From Ensifer adhaerens (lineage in GTDB: Bacteria; Pseudomonadota; Alphaproteobacteria; Rhizobiales; Rhizobiaceae), in the NCBI RefSeq assembly GCF_002940685.1, contig NZ_PNFP01000009.1, positions 264,374 to 328,373 on the forward strand: a stretch of 64,000 nt of DNA. Direction: 5' to 3'. The first letter of the stretch is position 1. Every line of letters begins with the position of its first letter. Under the pieces are notes generated by a model. It had not been told where the DNA came from. It saw only the letters and a list, made by a program, of their open reading frames with translations, and ran no database searches. This document shows positions 55,871 through 64,000 of the stretch, in pieces. A program made the translations under genes and the position numbers.

Positions 55871-57389
55871 GGTCGTCAACCGCCGGCCGAACCTGGTCAT
55901 TGCACTGATTGCGGGCTACTTCCTGCTTTGCATCGCGCTCAGGCTATCCGCCTCGACGTCGCTTGAGATCGACGAGTCCGAGCAGGCCTTCGTCTCGCAG
56001 TTCCTGATGCTCGGCTACGGTTCGCAGCCGCCCTTCTACAATTGGCTGCAGTATGGCCTGACCGCGCTTTTCGGCCCGTCCGTCGCAACGATAACGGTGC
56101 TCAAGAACGGCCTGCTGTTCCTCTGTTGCCTCTTCTTCGGCCTGGCCTCACGCGAGGTCCTCGTCGACCGGCGCCTTGCGGCAAGCACGACGATAGGCAT
56201 CCTGGCTCTTCCGCCCATCTTCCTGCTTGCCCAGCGCGACCTCTCGCACACGGTCGCCGCGCTGTTTGCCGTCTCCCTGTTCCTGTACGCCTTCCTGCGC
56301 ACCATGACCCGGCCGACGCTCTTTGCCTATGCGCTCACGGGCGTGGCCGTCGGGCTCGGCGTCATCTCGAAGTACAATTTCGTGCTTGTTCCCGCCGCCG
56401 CGATCATCGCGATCCTGCCGGAGCCGAAGCTTCGCGCCCGGCTGTTCGACTGGCGCATCCTCGTCGCGATCGCCGTCTGCGCGCTGATTGCTCTGCCGCA
56501 CGGAACCTGGATCCTTCAAAATATCGGCGCCGCATCGAGCAATACCTTCAAGGAAATGGGAACGGCGCAGGACGCAGGCTTCGCGTCGAAGGCGCTCAAG
56601 GCGCTGGTCGCGCTTGCTGCCGCGACGCTGCGCGGCTCCGCGATCATCCTCGTCGTCTTCGCCGTCGTGTTTCGCAAGGACCTGCCGGCGATCTGGCGCG
56701 CAGACAGCCTCTGGGCTCGCGTCGTCGGGCGCATGCTCGTCATTTGTCTCGGTGCCGTCCTCGTCATCATGCTCGTCGCCGGCGCCACCCATATGCGGGA
56801 AAAGTGGCTGGTTCTCTTCCTTGCCCTGCTGCCGCTCTACCTGGCTCTCAAGGTCGAGGCGTCCGGCGTCGACACGACCCGCAGCGTCCGCCCCATCGTG
56901 CTGATGATCGGCTTCGTGATCGTGACGACGCTGGTGGTGGTTTCCACCCGCGCCGTCGTCCGCCCGTGGATCGGCAAGGTTTCGAGATTGAGCATTCCCT
57001 ATAGCACGCTCGTCGACACCATCGTTCAGCAGCAGGGACAAGAACCCGCAATGGTTCTGGCCGCGAACAAGCAGGTGGCCGGCAATCTGCGCACGCGTCT
57101 GCACGGGGCCAAGGTTTTCGTGCCGGGCAACAGCAGCAGCCCTGCGATCGACCATCTTGCCGGACCGCTTCTCGTTGTCTGGAGCGAGGACGGCAAGGCC
57201 GGCACGCCGCCGGCGCAACTCGTCGACACGCTGAAATCGCTGGGCGTGCCGGAAACCGCGCTCAGCCCGCAGCAGCTAACCCTGCCCTATCTCCACGGCA
57301 CGCTCGAGGATCGCTACGGTTTCGGCTACTTCTGGATCGACGATCCGTCACGATCCGCGCCGACGAGCAGCTTGAGTTCGCCGGGGTGA
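55863..57389 (+). CDS. GT39-family membrane glycosyltransferase (RgtA/ArnT-like)
   Basis: A 508-residue inner membrane protein with about 11 helices. The first periplasmic loop has SLEIDESEQAFVSQF, matching the acidic site of GT39/ArnT enzymes, which take sugar from a polyprenyl-phosphate carrier and add it to lipid A or core. The C-terminal part is periplasmic. It overlaps the GT2 gene (start) and the lipid kinase gene (3' end, convergent). Substrate inferred only from the neighbour and from rhizobial Rgt precedent. Confidence 0.85.
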   Translation: MLEVVNRRPNLVIALIAGYFLLCIALRLSASTSLEIDESEQAFVSQFLMLGYGSQPPFYNWLQYGLTALFGPSVATITVLKNGLLFLCCLFFGLASREVLVDRRLAASTTIGILALPPIFLLAQRDLSHTVAALFAVSLFLYAFLRTMTRPTLFAYALTGVAVGLGVISKYNFVLVPAAAIIAILPEPKLRARLFDWRILVAIAVCALIALPHGTWILQNIGAASSNTFKEMGTAQDAGFASKALKALVALAAATLRGSAIILVVFAVVFRKDLPAIWRADSLWARVVGRMLVICLGAVLVIMLVAGATHMREKWLVLFLALLPLYLALKVEASGVDTTRSVRPIVLMIGFVIVTTLVVVSTRAVVRPWIGKVSRLSIPYSTLVDTIVQQQGQEPAMVLAANKQVAGNLRTRLHGAKVFVPGNSSSPAIDHLAGPLLVVWSEDGKAGTPPAQLVDTLKSLGVPETALSPQQLTLPYLHGTLEDRYGFGYFWIDDPSRSAPTSSLSSPG

Positions 57390-58249
57390 ATGCGAAGCGC
57401 GACGTCGCGGCCCATGGGCAGAAGTTCGCCATCTATGACGCAGTTGATCCTGCGCTCGACCTTCGGGAAATGCAGATCGAGCGCGTGGCCGTTCATGGCC
57501 GTGATCAGCGGGCTGTCACGAAACTTGCCGCGCATCACATCAAGCGCGAGCTTGGCGACACCCGGCGGGCTCAGGGGCGGCGCCGTGTAAAAGCCGAGAT
57601 GGCCGGCAGTCACGTCGTCGGCATACATCAGGGTATCGCGGCCGAACGGGTTGTTGGACACCGAGACCGCCGAGACATGGCGGCTCTCCTTGTGACCATC
57701 GACATCGAACTCGATCTCGAAATCCGGAGGGTTGAGAATCACCCCGACCGCAGCACGGGTGCTGGCGGCGATCTTTCCCGCCCTTGAGCGAAAACTGTAG
57801 GATTCGCGGTAGCGCACCATGCGCGCATGCAGCCCCATGGAAAACTGATGCACGAAGGCACGGCCATCGGCGCTGCCGATGTCACCGTCGATGATCACGC
57901 CACGCGCCAGCACTTCCGGCACTTTCCAGATATCGAGCGGCAGTTTTAGCGTGCGGGCGAAGAGGTTCATCGTTCCGGCAGGAACGACGCCGAGCGGCAT
58001 GCGGTTCTTCCAGGCCACACCAGCGGCAGCCGAAATCGTGCCGTCGCCTCCGCCGGCAAGAATGGCATCGAGGTCGTCGCGACGGCATGTCCGCTCCAAC
58101 GCATCTTGCATTTCGCTTCCGGAGACCGCCGCAATCTCGATCTCGTGCCCCGCGGCGTGGAAGACGTCTTCGACCTTCTGGCCATAGGCGGCCATGTCCG
58201 TCGTGCGGAACGTTCCGCCGTCGCGATTGAAGATTGCCTTGATTTTCAT
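57326..58249 (-). CDS. Diacylglycerol/lipid kinase family protein
   Basis: A 307-residue cytosolic lipid kinase of the DAGK catalytic family. The glycine motif AILAGGGDGTISAAAGVAW and GVVPAGTMNLFARTLKLP match, with the second conserved D in the C-terminal INCVIDGELLPMG. It should phosphorylate a lipid such as diacylglycerol. Its 3' 64 bp overlap the 3' end of the GT39 gene on the other strand. Confidence 0.88.
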   Translation of the reverse strand: MKIKAIFNRDGGTFRTTDMAAYGQKVEDVFHAAGHEIEIAAVSGSEMQDALERTCRRDDLDAILAGGGDGTISAAAGVAWKNRMPLGVVPAGTMNLFARTLKLPLDIWKVPEVLARGVIIDGDIGSADGRAFVHQFSMGLHARMVRYRESYSFRSRAGKIAASTRAAVGVILNPPDFEIEFDVDGHKESRHVSAVSVSNNPFGRDTLMYADDVTAGHLGFYTAPPLSPPGVAKLALDVMRGKFRDSPLITAMNGHALDLHFPKVERRINCVIDGELLPMGRDVALRIHPGELKLLVGADRDGSSIQK

Positions 58250-58417
58250 GAACGGGTCATCGGCTCCATCGCCGCGGCAATGCGGCTCACCGCGATCAGA
58301 TAAGCGCGATCGCGGCCAATTCCAGAACCTTACCGAAACTTAACGGGAGCGCCGGCCCCTTCGCCCGTTCCATCGCAGCGGCACAATGGAAGCCGAAAGG
58401 CTCAGGCTGCGCAACGC

Positions 58418-58891
58418 TCATCGCGGTTCGGGCAACTTCAGCGGTCCACCCGTCTTGATCGAGCGGATCGCGAAATTGGACCGGATGTCCGTCACGCCGG
58501 GCAAGGCCAGCAGCGTCTCGGTCAAGAGCTTCTCGTAGGCAGGCAGATCCTCGACGACGACCTCGGCGAGGAAATCGGCATTGCCCGAGATCAGGAAGCA
58601 GGACACCACCTCGGGGATGGCGAGCAGTGCCTCCTGCTGCTGCTGCGCGTTCTCGCGGCTATGGCGCCCGACCTTGATTTCGACGAAGACGGTGAGCCCG
58701 AGGCCGGCTTCCTTACGATCGATGTCGGCTCTGTAGCCACGCAGGATGCCGGATTTTTCCAGGTTGCGGATGCGCCGCAGGCAGGGTGACGGCGAAAGAT
58801 TGACCTTTTCGGCAATCTCGACGTTCGTTGCGCGCGCGTCCTCCTGAAGGATTCTAAGGATGGCGAGGTCGAATTTATCGATACTTGGCAT
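58418..58891 (-). CDS. Lrp/AsnC family transcriptional regulator
   Basis: A 157-residue protein with an N-terminal helix-turn-helix (NVEIAEKVNLSPSPCLRRIRNLEKSGIL in parts) and a C-terminal RAM domain (VTDIRSNFAIRSIK). It is divergent from the EamA exporter gene with 152 bp between them and probably controls it, a common pairing for amino acid export. Confidence 0.92.
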   Translation of the reverse strand: MPSIDKFDLAILRILQEDARATNVEIAEKVNLSPSPCLRRIRNLEKSGILRGYRADIDRKEAGLGLTVFVEIKVGRHSRENAQQQQEALLAIPEVVSCFLISGNADFLAEVVVEDLPAYEKLLTETLLALPGVTDIRSNFAIRSIKTGGPLKLPEPR

Positions 58892-59043
58892 TTTTACAAA
58901 CTTCAGTGGTTGTTATTGGCACATTGTTGCTGACGATAGTCTATTTCAGGCACAAATCGCAAGGACATGCCCCGCTATCAGAGCGTAATCTTCCTTCCAG
59001 ACCCAAAAGCCTCTCAGGTATCCAATTCGGGAAGGAAATTCAA

Positions 59044-59952
59044 ATGGTTGCGCTCGCTCTCGATCGCGGCAATACGACGTCTGTCGCCGCCGGCTACGCC
59101 GGCGCCTTCATAACGGTCCTCATCTGGGCGGGCTGGATTCTCGCGACGCGCCATTCCGCCGGCACCGCGCTTGGCACGATCGATCTCGGCCTGATCCGCT
59201 ACGGCGTGCCTGCGCTCCTTCTTGCACCGGTCTGGCTGAAGACCGGGCTCCTGCCGCGCAAGCTGCCGATCCTGCTGCTCGTCCTGATGGTCGCAGGCTC
59301 CGGCGCCCTGTTCTTCCAGGTTTCGGCCTACGCAATCCACGCGGTTCCCGCCTCCTCTGTCGGCGTTCTCCTCGGGGGCTCGATGCCGCTTGCCACCGCG
59401 CTCATCGGCATCACGGTCTTCGGCGAGCGGCCAGACCGGATGCGGGTGCTCGGCTTTGCCGCAATCCTTTGCGGCGTCGCCATTCTGTTGGCGCGCAGCC
59501 TCGGCAGTGGGGCATCGTCGGGCTGGAGCGGTTACGCGCTGCTTCCGGCGGCAGCGACACTCTGGGCGATCTATACCCACGCCTTCCGCCGCTCCGGCCT
59601 CAGCCCGCTGCAGGGAAGCGCCCTGATCGCCATCTGGTCGTTCCTGATCCATCTGGGCCTTGCCGCCTGTTTCGGCAGCACCCTTGCCAGCGTTCCGGTC
59701 GAGGAGATCGCCTTGCAGGTCACCAGCCAGGGTATCCTGTCCGGCCTCGTCGCCATGGTGGCCTACGGCTTTGCCGTGAAGAGCCTCGGCAGCACGCAGG
59801 CCGCCGCCTTCACGGCGCTGACCCCTGTTCTCGCGATGATCGGCGGCGCCATCATTCTTGGCGAACAGATCGGCCCCTTCGAGATCCTCGCCGCGGTCGT
59901 CACCGCTACCGGCGTCGCGCTTTCGACCGGCATTCTCTCGTCCAGGGCCTGA
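59044..59952 (+). CDS. EamA/DMT-family exporter
   Basis: A 302-residue membrane protein with ten helices in two EamA repeats. Features: ITVLIWAGWILATRHSAG, PASSVGVLLGGSMPLATALIG and the C-terminal QAAAFTALTPVLAMIGGAI. GGAAGGAAA precedes the ATG at 59044. Likely an amino acid or metabolite exporter controlled by the Lrp regulator. Confidence 0.9.
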   Translation: MVALALDRGNTTSVAAGYAGAFITVLIWAGWILATRHSAGTALGTIDLGLIRYGVPALLLAPVWLKTGLLPRKLPILLLVLMVAGSGALFFQVSAYAIHAVPASSVGVLLGGSMPLATALIGITVFGERPDRMRVLGFAAILCGVAILLARSLGSGASSGWSGYALLPAAATLWAIYTHAFRRSGLSPLQGSALIAIWSFLIHLGLAACFGSTLASVPVEEIALQVTSQGILSGLVAMVAYGFAVKSLGSTQAAAFTALTPVLAMIGGAIILGEQIGPFEILAAVVTATGVALSTGILSSRA

Positions 59953-59971
59953 ACGACGCCCCTAAGATAGA

Positions 59972-60003
59972 AAGGCCCCGGGGCGTGTCCGCTCCGGGGC
60001 CTT
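59972..60003. terminator. Bidirectional terminator between EamA and the ProW-like gene
   Basis: AAGGCCCCGG and CCGGGGCCTT form a 10-bp stem with a 12-base loop, T-rich on the right (CTCTGTTT). Confidence 0.85.
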
Positions 60004-60022
60004 CTCTGTTTCAAAGGCAGGC

Positions 60023-60910
60023 TCAGCCGTGAATGATCTCGCGGTGCTTCTGCAGGCGGTGGCCATAGGCCTGGCTGACGCGATCGAAGATGATGGCGAT
60101 GCCGACGATCGCAAGGCCGTTGAAGATGCCGAGCGTGAAGTACTGGTTGGCGATCGCCTTCAGCACCGGCTGGCCGAGGCCCTGAACGCCGATCATCGAG
60201 GCGATGACCACCATGGCAAGCGCCATCATGATCGTCTGGTTGATGCCGGCCATGATCGTCGGCAGAGCAAGCGGCATCTGCACGTTCTTGAGCTTCTGCC
60301 AGGCGGAGGATCCGAAGGCGTCCGCCGCCTCCAGCACATCCTTGTCGACGAGCCGGATGCCGAGGTTTGTCAGACGGATCATCGGCGGGATCGCGTAGAT
60401 CACCACGGCGATCAGCCCCGGAACCTTGCCGATGCCGAGCAGCATCACGACCGGGATCAGATAGACGAAACTCGGCATGGTCTGCATGACGTCGAGAATC
60501 GGATTGACGATATTCTGAAACCGATCCGATCGGGACATGACGATGCCAATCGGTATGCCGATGGCGATCGACAGGACGGTACAGACGAAGATCATCGAGA
60601 CCGTCTTCATCGTGTCGTCCCACATGTCGAAGTAGCCGATCAGCAGGAGCGTGCCGATGCAGCCGGCGACGATCTTCCAGTTGCGGCTTGCCACCCAGGC
60701 GATGAAAGCGATCAAGATCAGGATGATCGGCCAGGGCGTCTTCGTCATGAAACGCTCGGACTGGATGAGGAAAAACTGCAGCGGCTCGAAGAACCCCTCG
60801 ATCGCATCGCCATAGGCGCGCGTGAAGCCGCGAAACCCTTCGTCGATCGCCTTTTTCAGCGCCCTCAGGCTTTCGTCGTCCATATGCGGAAACTGGGTCA
60901 ACCAGTCCAT
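60023..60910 (-). CDS. Glycine betaine/choline-type ABC permease (ProW/ChoW)
   Basis: A 295-residue inner membrane protein with about six helices of the BPD_transp family. The EAA motif is EAADAFGSSAWQKLKNVQMPLALP, and YLIPVVMLLGIGKVPGLIAVVIYAIPP is typical of ProW/ChoW/OpuAB. It lies after the binding-protein gene (gap 108 bp) on the same strand. No ATPase gene follows, unlike choXWV or proVWX. Substrate is probably a quaternary amine. Confidence 0.9.
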   Translation of the reverse strand: MDWLTQFPHMDDESLRALKKAIDEGFRGFTRAYGDAIEGFFEPLQFFLIQSERFMTKTPWPIILILIAFIAWVASRNWKIVAGCIGTLLLIGYFDMWDDTMKTVSMIFVCTVLSIAIGIPIGIVMSRSDRFQNIVNPILDVMQTMPSFVYLIPVVMLLGIGKVPGLIAVVIYAIPPMIRLTNLGIRLVDKDVLEAADAFGSSAWQKLKNVQMPLALPTIMAGINQTIMMALAMVVIASMIGVQGLGQPVLKAIANQYFTLGIFNGLAIVGIAIIFDRVSQAYGHRLQKHREIIHG

Positions 60911-61018
60911 TCCAATTCCCCTTCACATCTTCCCGGCCGCGATTGTTGTTTTGCTGTTGCCGGACATCGAACATGAGGCGGCGCAAGGACTGCGCCGCCA
61001 TGGTTCAAACGCTCGCGA

Positions 61019-62017
61019 TCAGAGCGCGGCCTTCACCTTCTCGGCGACTTCAGGGGAAACCCACGGGGTCCAGATATCGGGGTTCTCCTGCAGGAAGTGC
61101 TTGGCGCCCTCCTCGCCGCTCGCCTGGTTGTCGGTCATCCAGGCCATCAGCTTGTTGACCGTGTCGTTGGTCCAAGCACGCTTGTTGAGATAGTCCATGG
61201 CCGGGCCGGCGCGATCGGCAAAGGCCTTGGTCACCAGCGTCTGGACCTTGTCCTTCGGCCAGTCGTTCTTCTTCGGATCCGGGCAGTCGGCAACGGTGTT
61301 GCAGCGCTTCCACTCGGCCGCATCCGCTTCGACGCCATGGCCGAGCTTCACCATCTCGTATTTGCCGAGAAGTGCAGTCGGCGCCCAATAGTAGCCGACC
61401 CAGCCCTGCTTGCGCTCATAGGCCTTGGCGATCGAGCCATCGAGGCCTGCGGCCGAGCCGGTATCGACCAGCGTGAAGCCGGCGGCTTCACCGCCATAGG
61501 CCTTGTAGAGCTGCGTCGTCACCACCGTGCCGCCCCAGCCCTGCGGGCCATTGAAGACGGCGCCCTTGCCCGCGTCTTCCGGATCCGGGAACAGCTCCTT
61601 GTGCTTCAGGGCGTCATCGATCGTCTTGATGTCGGGATTGGCGTCGACGATGTACTTCGGCACCCACCAGCCCTGGACGGCACCATCGGAAAGCGCCACG
61701 GCGGCGCCGACGAGCTTGCCTTCCTCGAGACCGCGGTTGACGACGTCAGGAAGCAGGTCGACCCAGCCTTCCGGCGCCACATCCGGCTGCCCCTTCTCGA
61801 TCATCGAGGTGATCGTCGGCACCGTGTCGCCTACCACCAGGTCGGCATTGCAGCCGTAGCCTTCCGTCAGGATGATCTTGTCGACACTCGCCAGCACCTC
61901 GGCGCTCTGCCAGTTCATGTTGGCGATCGTCACGTCGCCGCATTCGGCGGCCGAAGCGGCGCCGGCAAGGCCAAGGAGGCCGGCGGCCAGGCAGGTGGTT
62001 GCAAGAAGCTTCTTCAT
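61019..62017 (-). CDS. Glycine betaine/proline-type ABC substrate-binding protein (ProX-like)
   Basis: A 332-residue periplasmic protein with a signal peptide (LLATTCLAAGLLGLAGAASA). Motifs: VTIANMNWQSAEVLASV, DVAPEGWVDLL, WVGYYWAPTAL and RAGPAMDYLNKRAW, giving the aromatic box that binds quaternary amines in the OpuAC/ProX family. GGGAACGG precedes the ATG. First gene of the two-gene import operon. Confidence 0.9.
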   Translation of the reverse strand: MKKLLATTCLAAGLLGLAGAASAAECGDVTIANMNWQSAEVLASVDKIILTEGYGCNADLVVGDTVPTITSMIEKGQPDVAPEGWVDLLPDVVNRGLEEGKLVGAAVALSDGAVQGWWVPKYIVDANPDIKTIDDALKHKELFPDPEDAGKGAVFNGPQGWGGTVVTTQLYKAYGGEAAGFTLVDTGSAAGLDGSIAKAYERKQGWVGYYWAPTALLGKYEMVKLGHGVEADAAEWKRCNTVADCPDPKKNDWPKDKVQTLVTKAFADRAGPAMDYLNKRAWTNDTVNKLMAWMTDNQASGEEGAKHFLQENPDIWTPWVSPEVAEKVKAAL

Positions 62018-62248
62018 TTCCGTTCCCTTGTTTTGGCGGTGCATCCCGTCGCACTGCCGATCTCACCGCGGGGATCGACAGCGTCACAGGGCTCGGTCCA
62101 ACTCAACACAACAGGGACCGAGAGGCCTGCAGATCCGTCGGTTTCAAGCCGATGACACCATGAAAGCTAACGGGCTTTTCCGGCAAGGACTTTCCCATTT
62201 GCGTCAACGCGTGCCTTTACTAATGTTTGAATATGGTTGAGGCCGGCG

Positions 62249-62821
62249 TCAGGACGACTTGCTGCGCTGATAGTAACGCGACACGCGGATCCGGTTTCCG
62301 CAACGCGCCGCCGAGCACCAGCGCCGCCGGGCGTTGTTGCCGACGAACAGCATGACGCAGTCGTCCGCCTCGCATTTGCGGATCAGCCGGCCTCCCGCCC
62401 CCGCCAGGAGCGCCGCCGCATCCTCCGCAAGGAAAGCTGCGAGGCGCACGGCCGTTGATCCTTCCCTGCGGCTGCCAAGCGTTGGCGGGTCGCCCCAGTC
62501 GAGCTGGCGGATGGCGGGTGCCGCGCGGATTGCGGCATTGAGCCCCTCTACGGCTGTCGCAGGCACATCAAGCCCACGCATCTGACGGTCGATGGCTGTC
62601 GCCACATGGTCGCGAACGGCATGGATGAGCCTCAGATCGGCGGCCGAGATCGAGGCGGTCTCTGGCGAAAACACCTCTGAAAGGCGATCCTTCTCCAGTT
62701 CCAGCCAGGCTTGCAGCCCTTTGCCATCGGCGATCAGGTCGACGATTTCCGCCGAAACCTGCGGTCGCGTGTTGACGAGATCGAGCGCCAACGGCTCCCC
62801 GACGAACGGCGTCACATCCAT
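62249..62821 (-). CDS. CGNR zinc finger transcriptional regulator (ABATE domain)
   Basis: A 190-residue protein. The N-terminal ABATE domain starts with GEPLALDLVNTRP. The C-terminal CGNR zinc finger has RKCEADDCVMLFVG and RRWCSAARCGNRIRVSRYYQR, in parts, with four cysteines for zinc. It is divergent from the alpha/beta hydrolase gene (97 bp gap) and probably controls it. Confidence 0.92.
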   Translation of the reverse strand: MDVTPFVGEPLALDLVNTRPQVSAEIVDLIADGKGLQAWLELEKDRLSEVFSPETASISAADLRLIHAVRDHVATAIDRQMRGLDVPATAVEGLNAAIRAAPAIRQLDWGDPPTLGSRREGSTAVRLAAFLAEDAAALLAGAGGRLIRKCEADDCVMLFVGNNARRRWCSAARCGNRIRVSRYYQRSKSS

Positions 62822-62918
62822 TTCGACCCCATGCGCTTCTAATGTCTATTTTTATAATTGACACATTAGTTCAGCCGATGCAATTCTAATGCATAAATTT
62901 AGAAACAAGGAGTGTTAA

Positions 62919-63809
62919 ATGCCCATCGCTCGCATTCCAGTCATTCGTCATCGCTCCATTGATATCGACGGTGTCCGTCTGTTCTACCGGGAAAGCGTAC
63001 CGAACAACGCAGACGCTCCCATCGTTCTGCTCTTGCACGGTTTTCCGTCCTCGTCGCATCAGTACCGCCGCCTGATGGATGCGCTCGGCAACGATTACCG
63101 ATTGGTCGCGCCTGACTATCCGGGGTTCGGCCACAGCGACGCGCCTGCCTCCGCCACCTCGGGCGGCCGCTTCACCTACAGCTTCGACCGGCTGGCGGAT
63201 TTGGTAGAGGGCTTTGTCGAGGCGCTGAAACTCCGGCGGTTCATGCTCTACGTCTTCGACTTCGGCGCACCGGTCGGCTTCCGGCTCGCCACTCGCCGTC
63301 CGGAATTGATCGCCGGACTGATCGTACAGAACGGCAACGCCTACCACGAAGGCCTGTCGGAGGCTGCACAAGGCTTCATTGCGCTCACGCCAGACGACGT
63401 CGACGCCGGCGTCAGGATCGAACAGCTGCTGACGCTGGAAATGACCCGCGCGCAATACGAAGGCGGCACGAGCGACCCCGAGCGCATCGCGCCGGACGGC
63501 TGGACGATGGACCAGCATTTCCTCGATCTTCCGGAACGACGCCAGGCGCAATACGACCTGTTCTTCGACTACAAGAGCAACCTTGCGCGCTATGCCGAGT
63601 GGCAGGAATGGCTCCGGCGCGATCGCCCGCGGACATTGATTGCCTGGGGCAGGAACGACCCCTTCTTCACCGAGCCTGGCGCCCGTGCATTTCTGCGCGA
63701 CGTACCGGAGGCAGAGCTGCACCTCTTTGATACCGGCCACTTCGCCCTGGAAGAATTCCTGCCCGAGATTGCGCCGCTGATCGCCGACTTCATCGATCGG
63801 ACCTGGTAG
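62919..63809 (+). CDS. Alpha/beta hydrolase, epoxide-hydrolase/dehalogenase-like
   Basis: A 296-residue alpha/beta fold hydrolase. The oxyanion turn is LLHGFPSSS, the nucleophile is D114 in YVFDFGAPVG (aspartate, so epoxide hydrolase or dehalogenase-like, not serine), and the histidine is in FDTGHFALEEF. AAGGAG precedes the ATG. Paired with the CGNR regulator; a strong terminator follows. Confidence 0.9.
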   Translation: MPIARIPVIRHRSIDIDGVRLFYRESVPNNADAPIVLLLHGFPSSSHQYRRLMDALGNDYRLVAPDYPGFGHSDAPASATSGGRFTYSFDRLADLVEGFVEALKLRRFMLYVFDFGAPVGFRLATRRPELIAGLIVQNGNAYHEGLSEAAQGFIALTPDDVDAGVRIEQLLTLEMTRAQYEGGTSDPERIAPDGWTMDQHFLDLPERRQAQYDLFFDYKSNLARYAEWQEWLRRDRPRTLIAWGRNDPFFTEPGARAFLRDVPEAELHLFDTGHFALEEFLPEIAPLIADFIDRTW

Positions 63810-63820
63810 CGCGGCCATAA

Positions 63821-63861
63821 AACGAAGCGGCGCCGGAGACTATCTCCGGCGCCGCTTCGTT
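63821..63861. terminator. Terminator after the alpha/beta hydrolase gene
   Basis: A 19-bp perfect stem (arms begin AACGAAGCGG and TCTCCGGCGC) with a 3-base loop, then GTTAT. It separates convergent genes. Confidence 0.9.
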
Positions 63862-63876
63862 GTTATCTCGGGAACT

Positions 63877-63987
63877 CTGCCGAACCTTACATGTTCGGAT
63901 AGACCGGGCCTTCGCCCGCTTTGCTCACGGAGGTCCGTGCGGCCCGCCTGCCGAACCTTACATGTTCGGATAGACCGGGCCTTCGCC
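63877..63987. repeat. Direct repeat of the 3' end of the next gene
   Basis: A 40-bp unit beginning CTGCCGAACCTTACATGTTC occurs at 63877-63916 and 63948-63987, 71 bp apart. On the minus strand the right copy codes for the final residues and stop of the gene at 63958-64000. The left copy is a duplicated tail. Confidence 0.85.
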
Positions 63988-64000
63988 TCCTTGTGGCGGC
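63958..64000 (-). CDS. 3' end of probable electron transfer flavoprotein-ubiquinone oxidoreductase (partial)
   Basis: Only the last 13 codons are visible, reading PPQGGEGPVYPNM and TAA at 63958-63960. That ending is like the C-terminus of alphaproteobacterial ETF-quinone oxidoreductase (WVPPxGGxGPxYPNM). The rest lies beyond the window, so the name rests on 13 residues. Confidence 0.55.
   Translation of the reverse strand, partial: PPQGGEGPVYPNM

Noticed and set aside
63877..63987. CRISPR-like repeats
   Set aside because: Only two copies, one of which codes for a gene end; no cas genes.

Overview
The window looks like ordinary chromosomal DNA of a Sinorhizobium/Ensifer-type alphaproteobacterium. 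It is GC-rich and densely packed, and it carries rhizobial marker genes: lpsL-rkpK, a RopA-type porin, a Tat-exported PhoX phosphatase behind a PHO-box-like site, a NadQ-type regulator beside nadABC, BA14K-like and DUF3563 small proteins, and a single bifunctional Rsh. The genus is inferred from protein similarity and gene content recalled from that group; no search was run. I see no insertion sequence, prophage, integrase or CRISPR array.

Layout. 1-5950: a tyrosine-phosphatase-like gene overlapping nadQ, a small secreted protein, and the nadA-nadB-nadC operon on the minus strand behind a 31-bp palindrome. 6000-14000: an MFS exporter with an AraC regulator, divergent from a PhyH-type dioxygenase; then a DUF2339 / HD hydrolase / MOSC gene group. 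14100-22400: phoX, a thioesterase and recO, an L,D-transpeptidase lipoprotein, an ArsR/SRPBCC pair, lpsL and rkpK (UDP-glucuronate and UDP-galacturonate supply). 22500-29500: tex, cfa, a glutathionyl-hydroquinone reductase-like protein, a glycerophosphodiesterase and arsC. 29500-39000: a housekeeping block (era, rnc, lepB, acpS, a DUF2062 protein, a DUF3563 protein, rsh, rpoZ, a NYN-domain protein, smpB, dapA). 39200-45000: a lytic transglycosylase, a BA14K-like protein, a hydrolase, the porin and tRNA-Ser(GCU). 45100-52200: an exported caspase-fold protein with SEL1 repeats, two PilZ proteins, an aminotransferase and several small exported or membrane proteins. 52260-64000: amn, an envelope glycosylation group (flippase-like protein, GT2, GT39), a lipid kinase, an Lrp regulator with an EamA exporter, a ProX/ProW-type betaine importer pair with no ATPase gene beside it, a CGNR regulator with an alpha/beta hydrolase, and the last codons of what is probably ETF-quinone oxidoreductase.

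Links between genes. NadQ probably represses nadABC through the palindrome at 5920-5950. LpsL and RkpK could supply uronic acid donors for the GT2/GT39 pair at 54.9-57.4 kb, which resembles the polyprenyl-phosphate-sugar systems that decorate rhizobial lipid A and core. PhoX, the glycerophosphodiesterase, the lipid kinase and cfa all act on phosphate or membrane lipids. Era, RNase III, LepB, AcpS, Rsh, omega and SmpB form a conserved growth-control block.

No wholly new multi-gene system is proven. The best leads are the caspase/SEL1/peptidoglycan-binding protein with its PilZ neighbours, the GT2/GT39/flippase group, the duplicated 3' end at the right edge, the AT-rich inverted-repeat region upstream of rpoZ, and the ATPase-less betaine importer.
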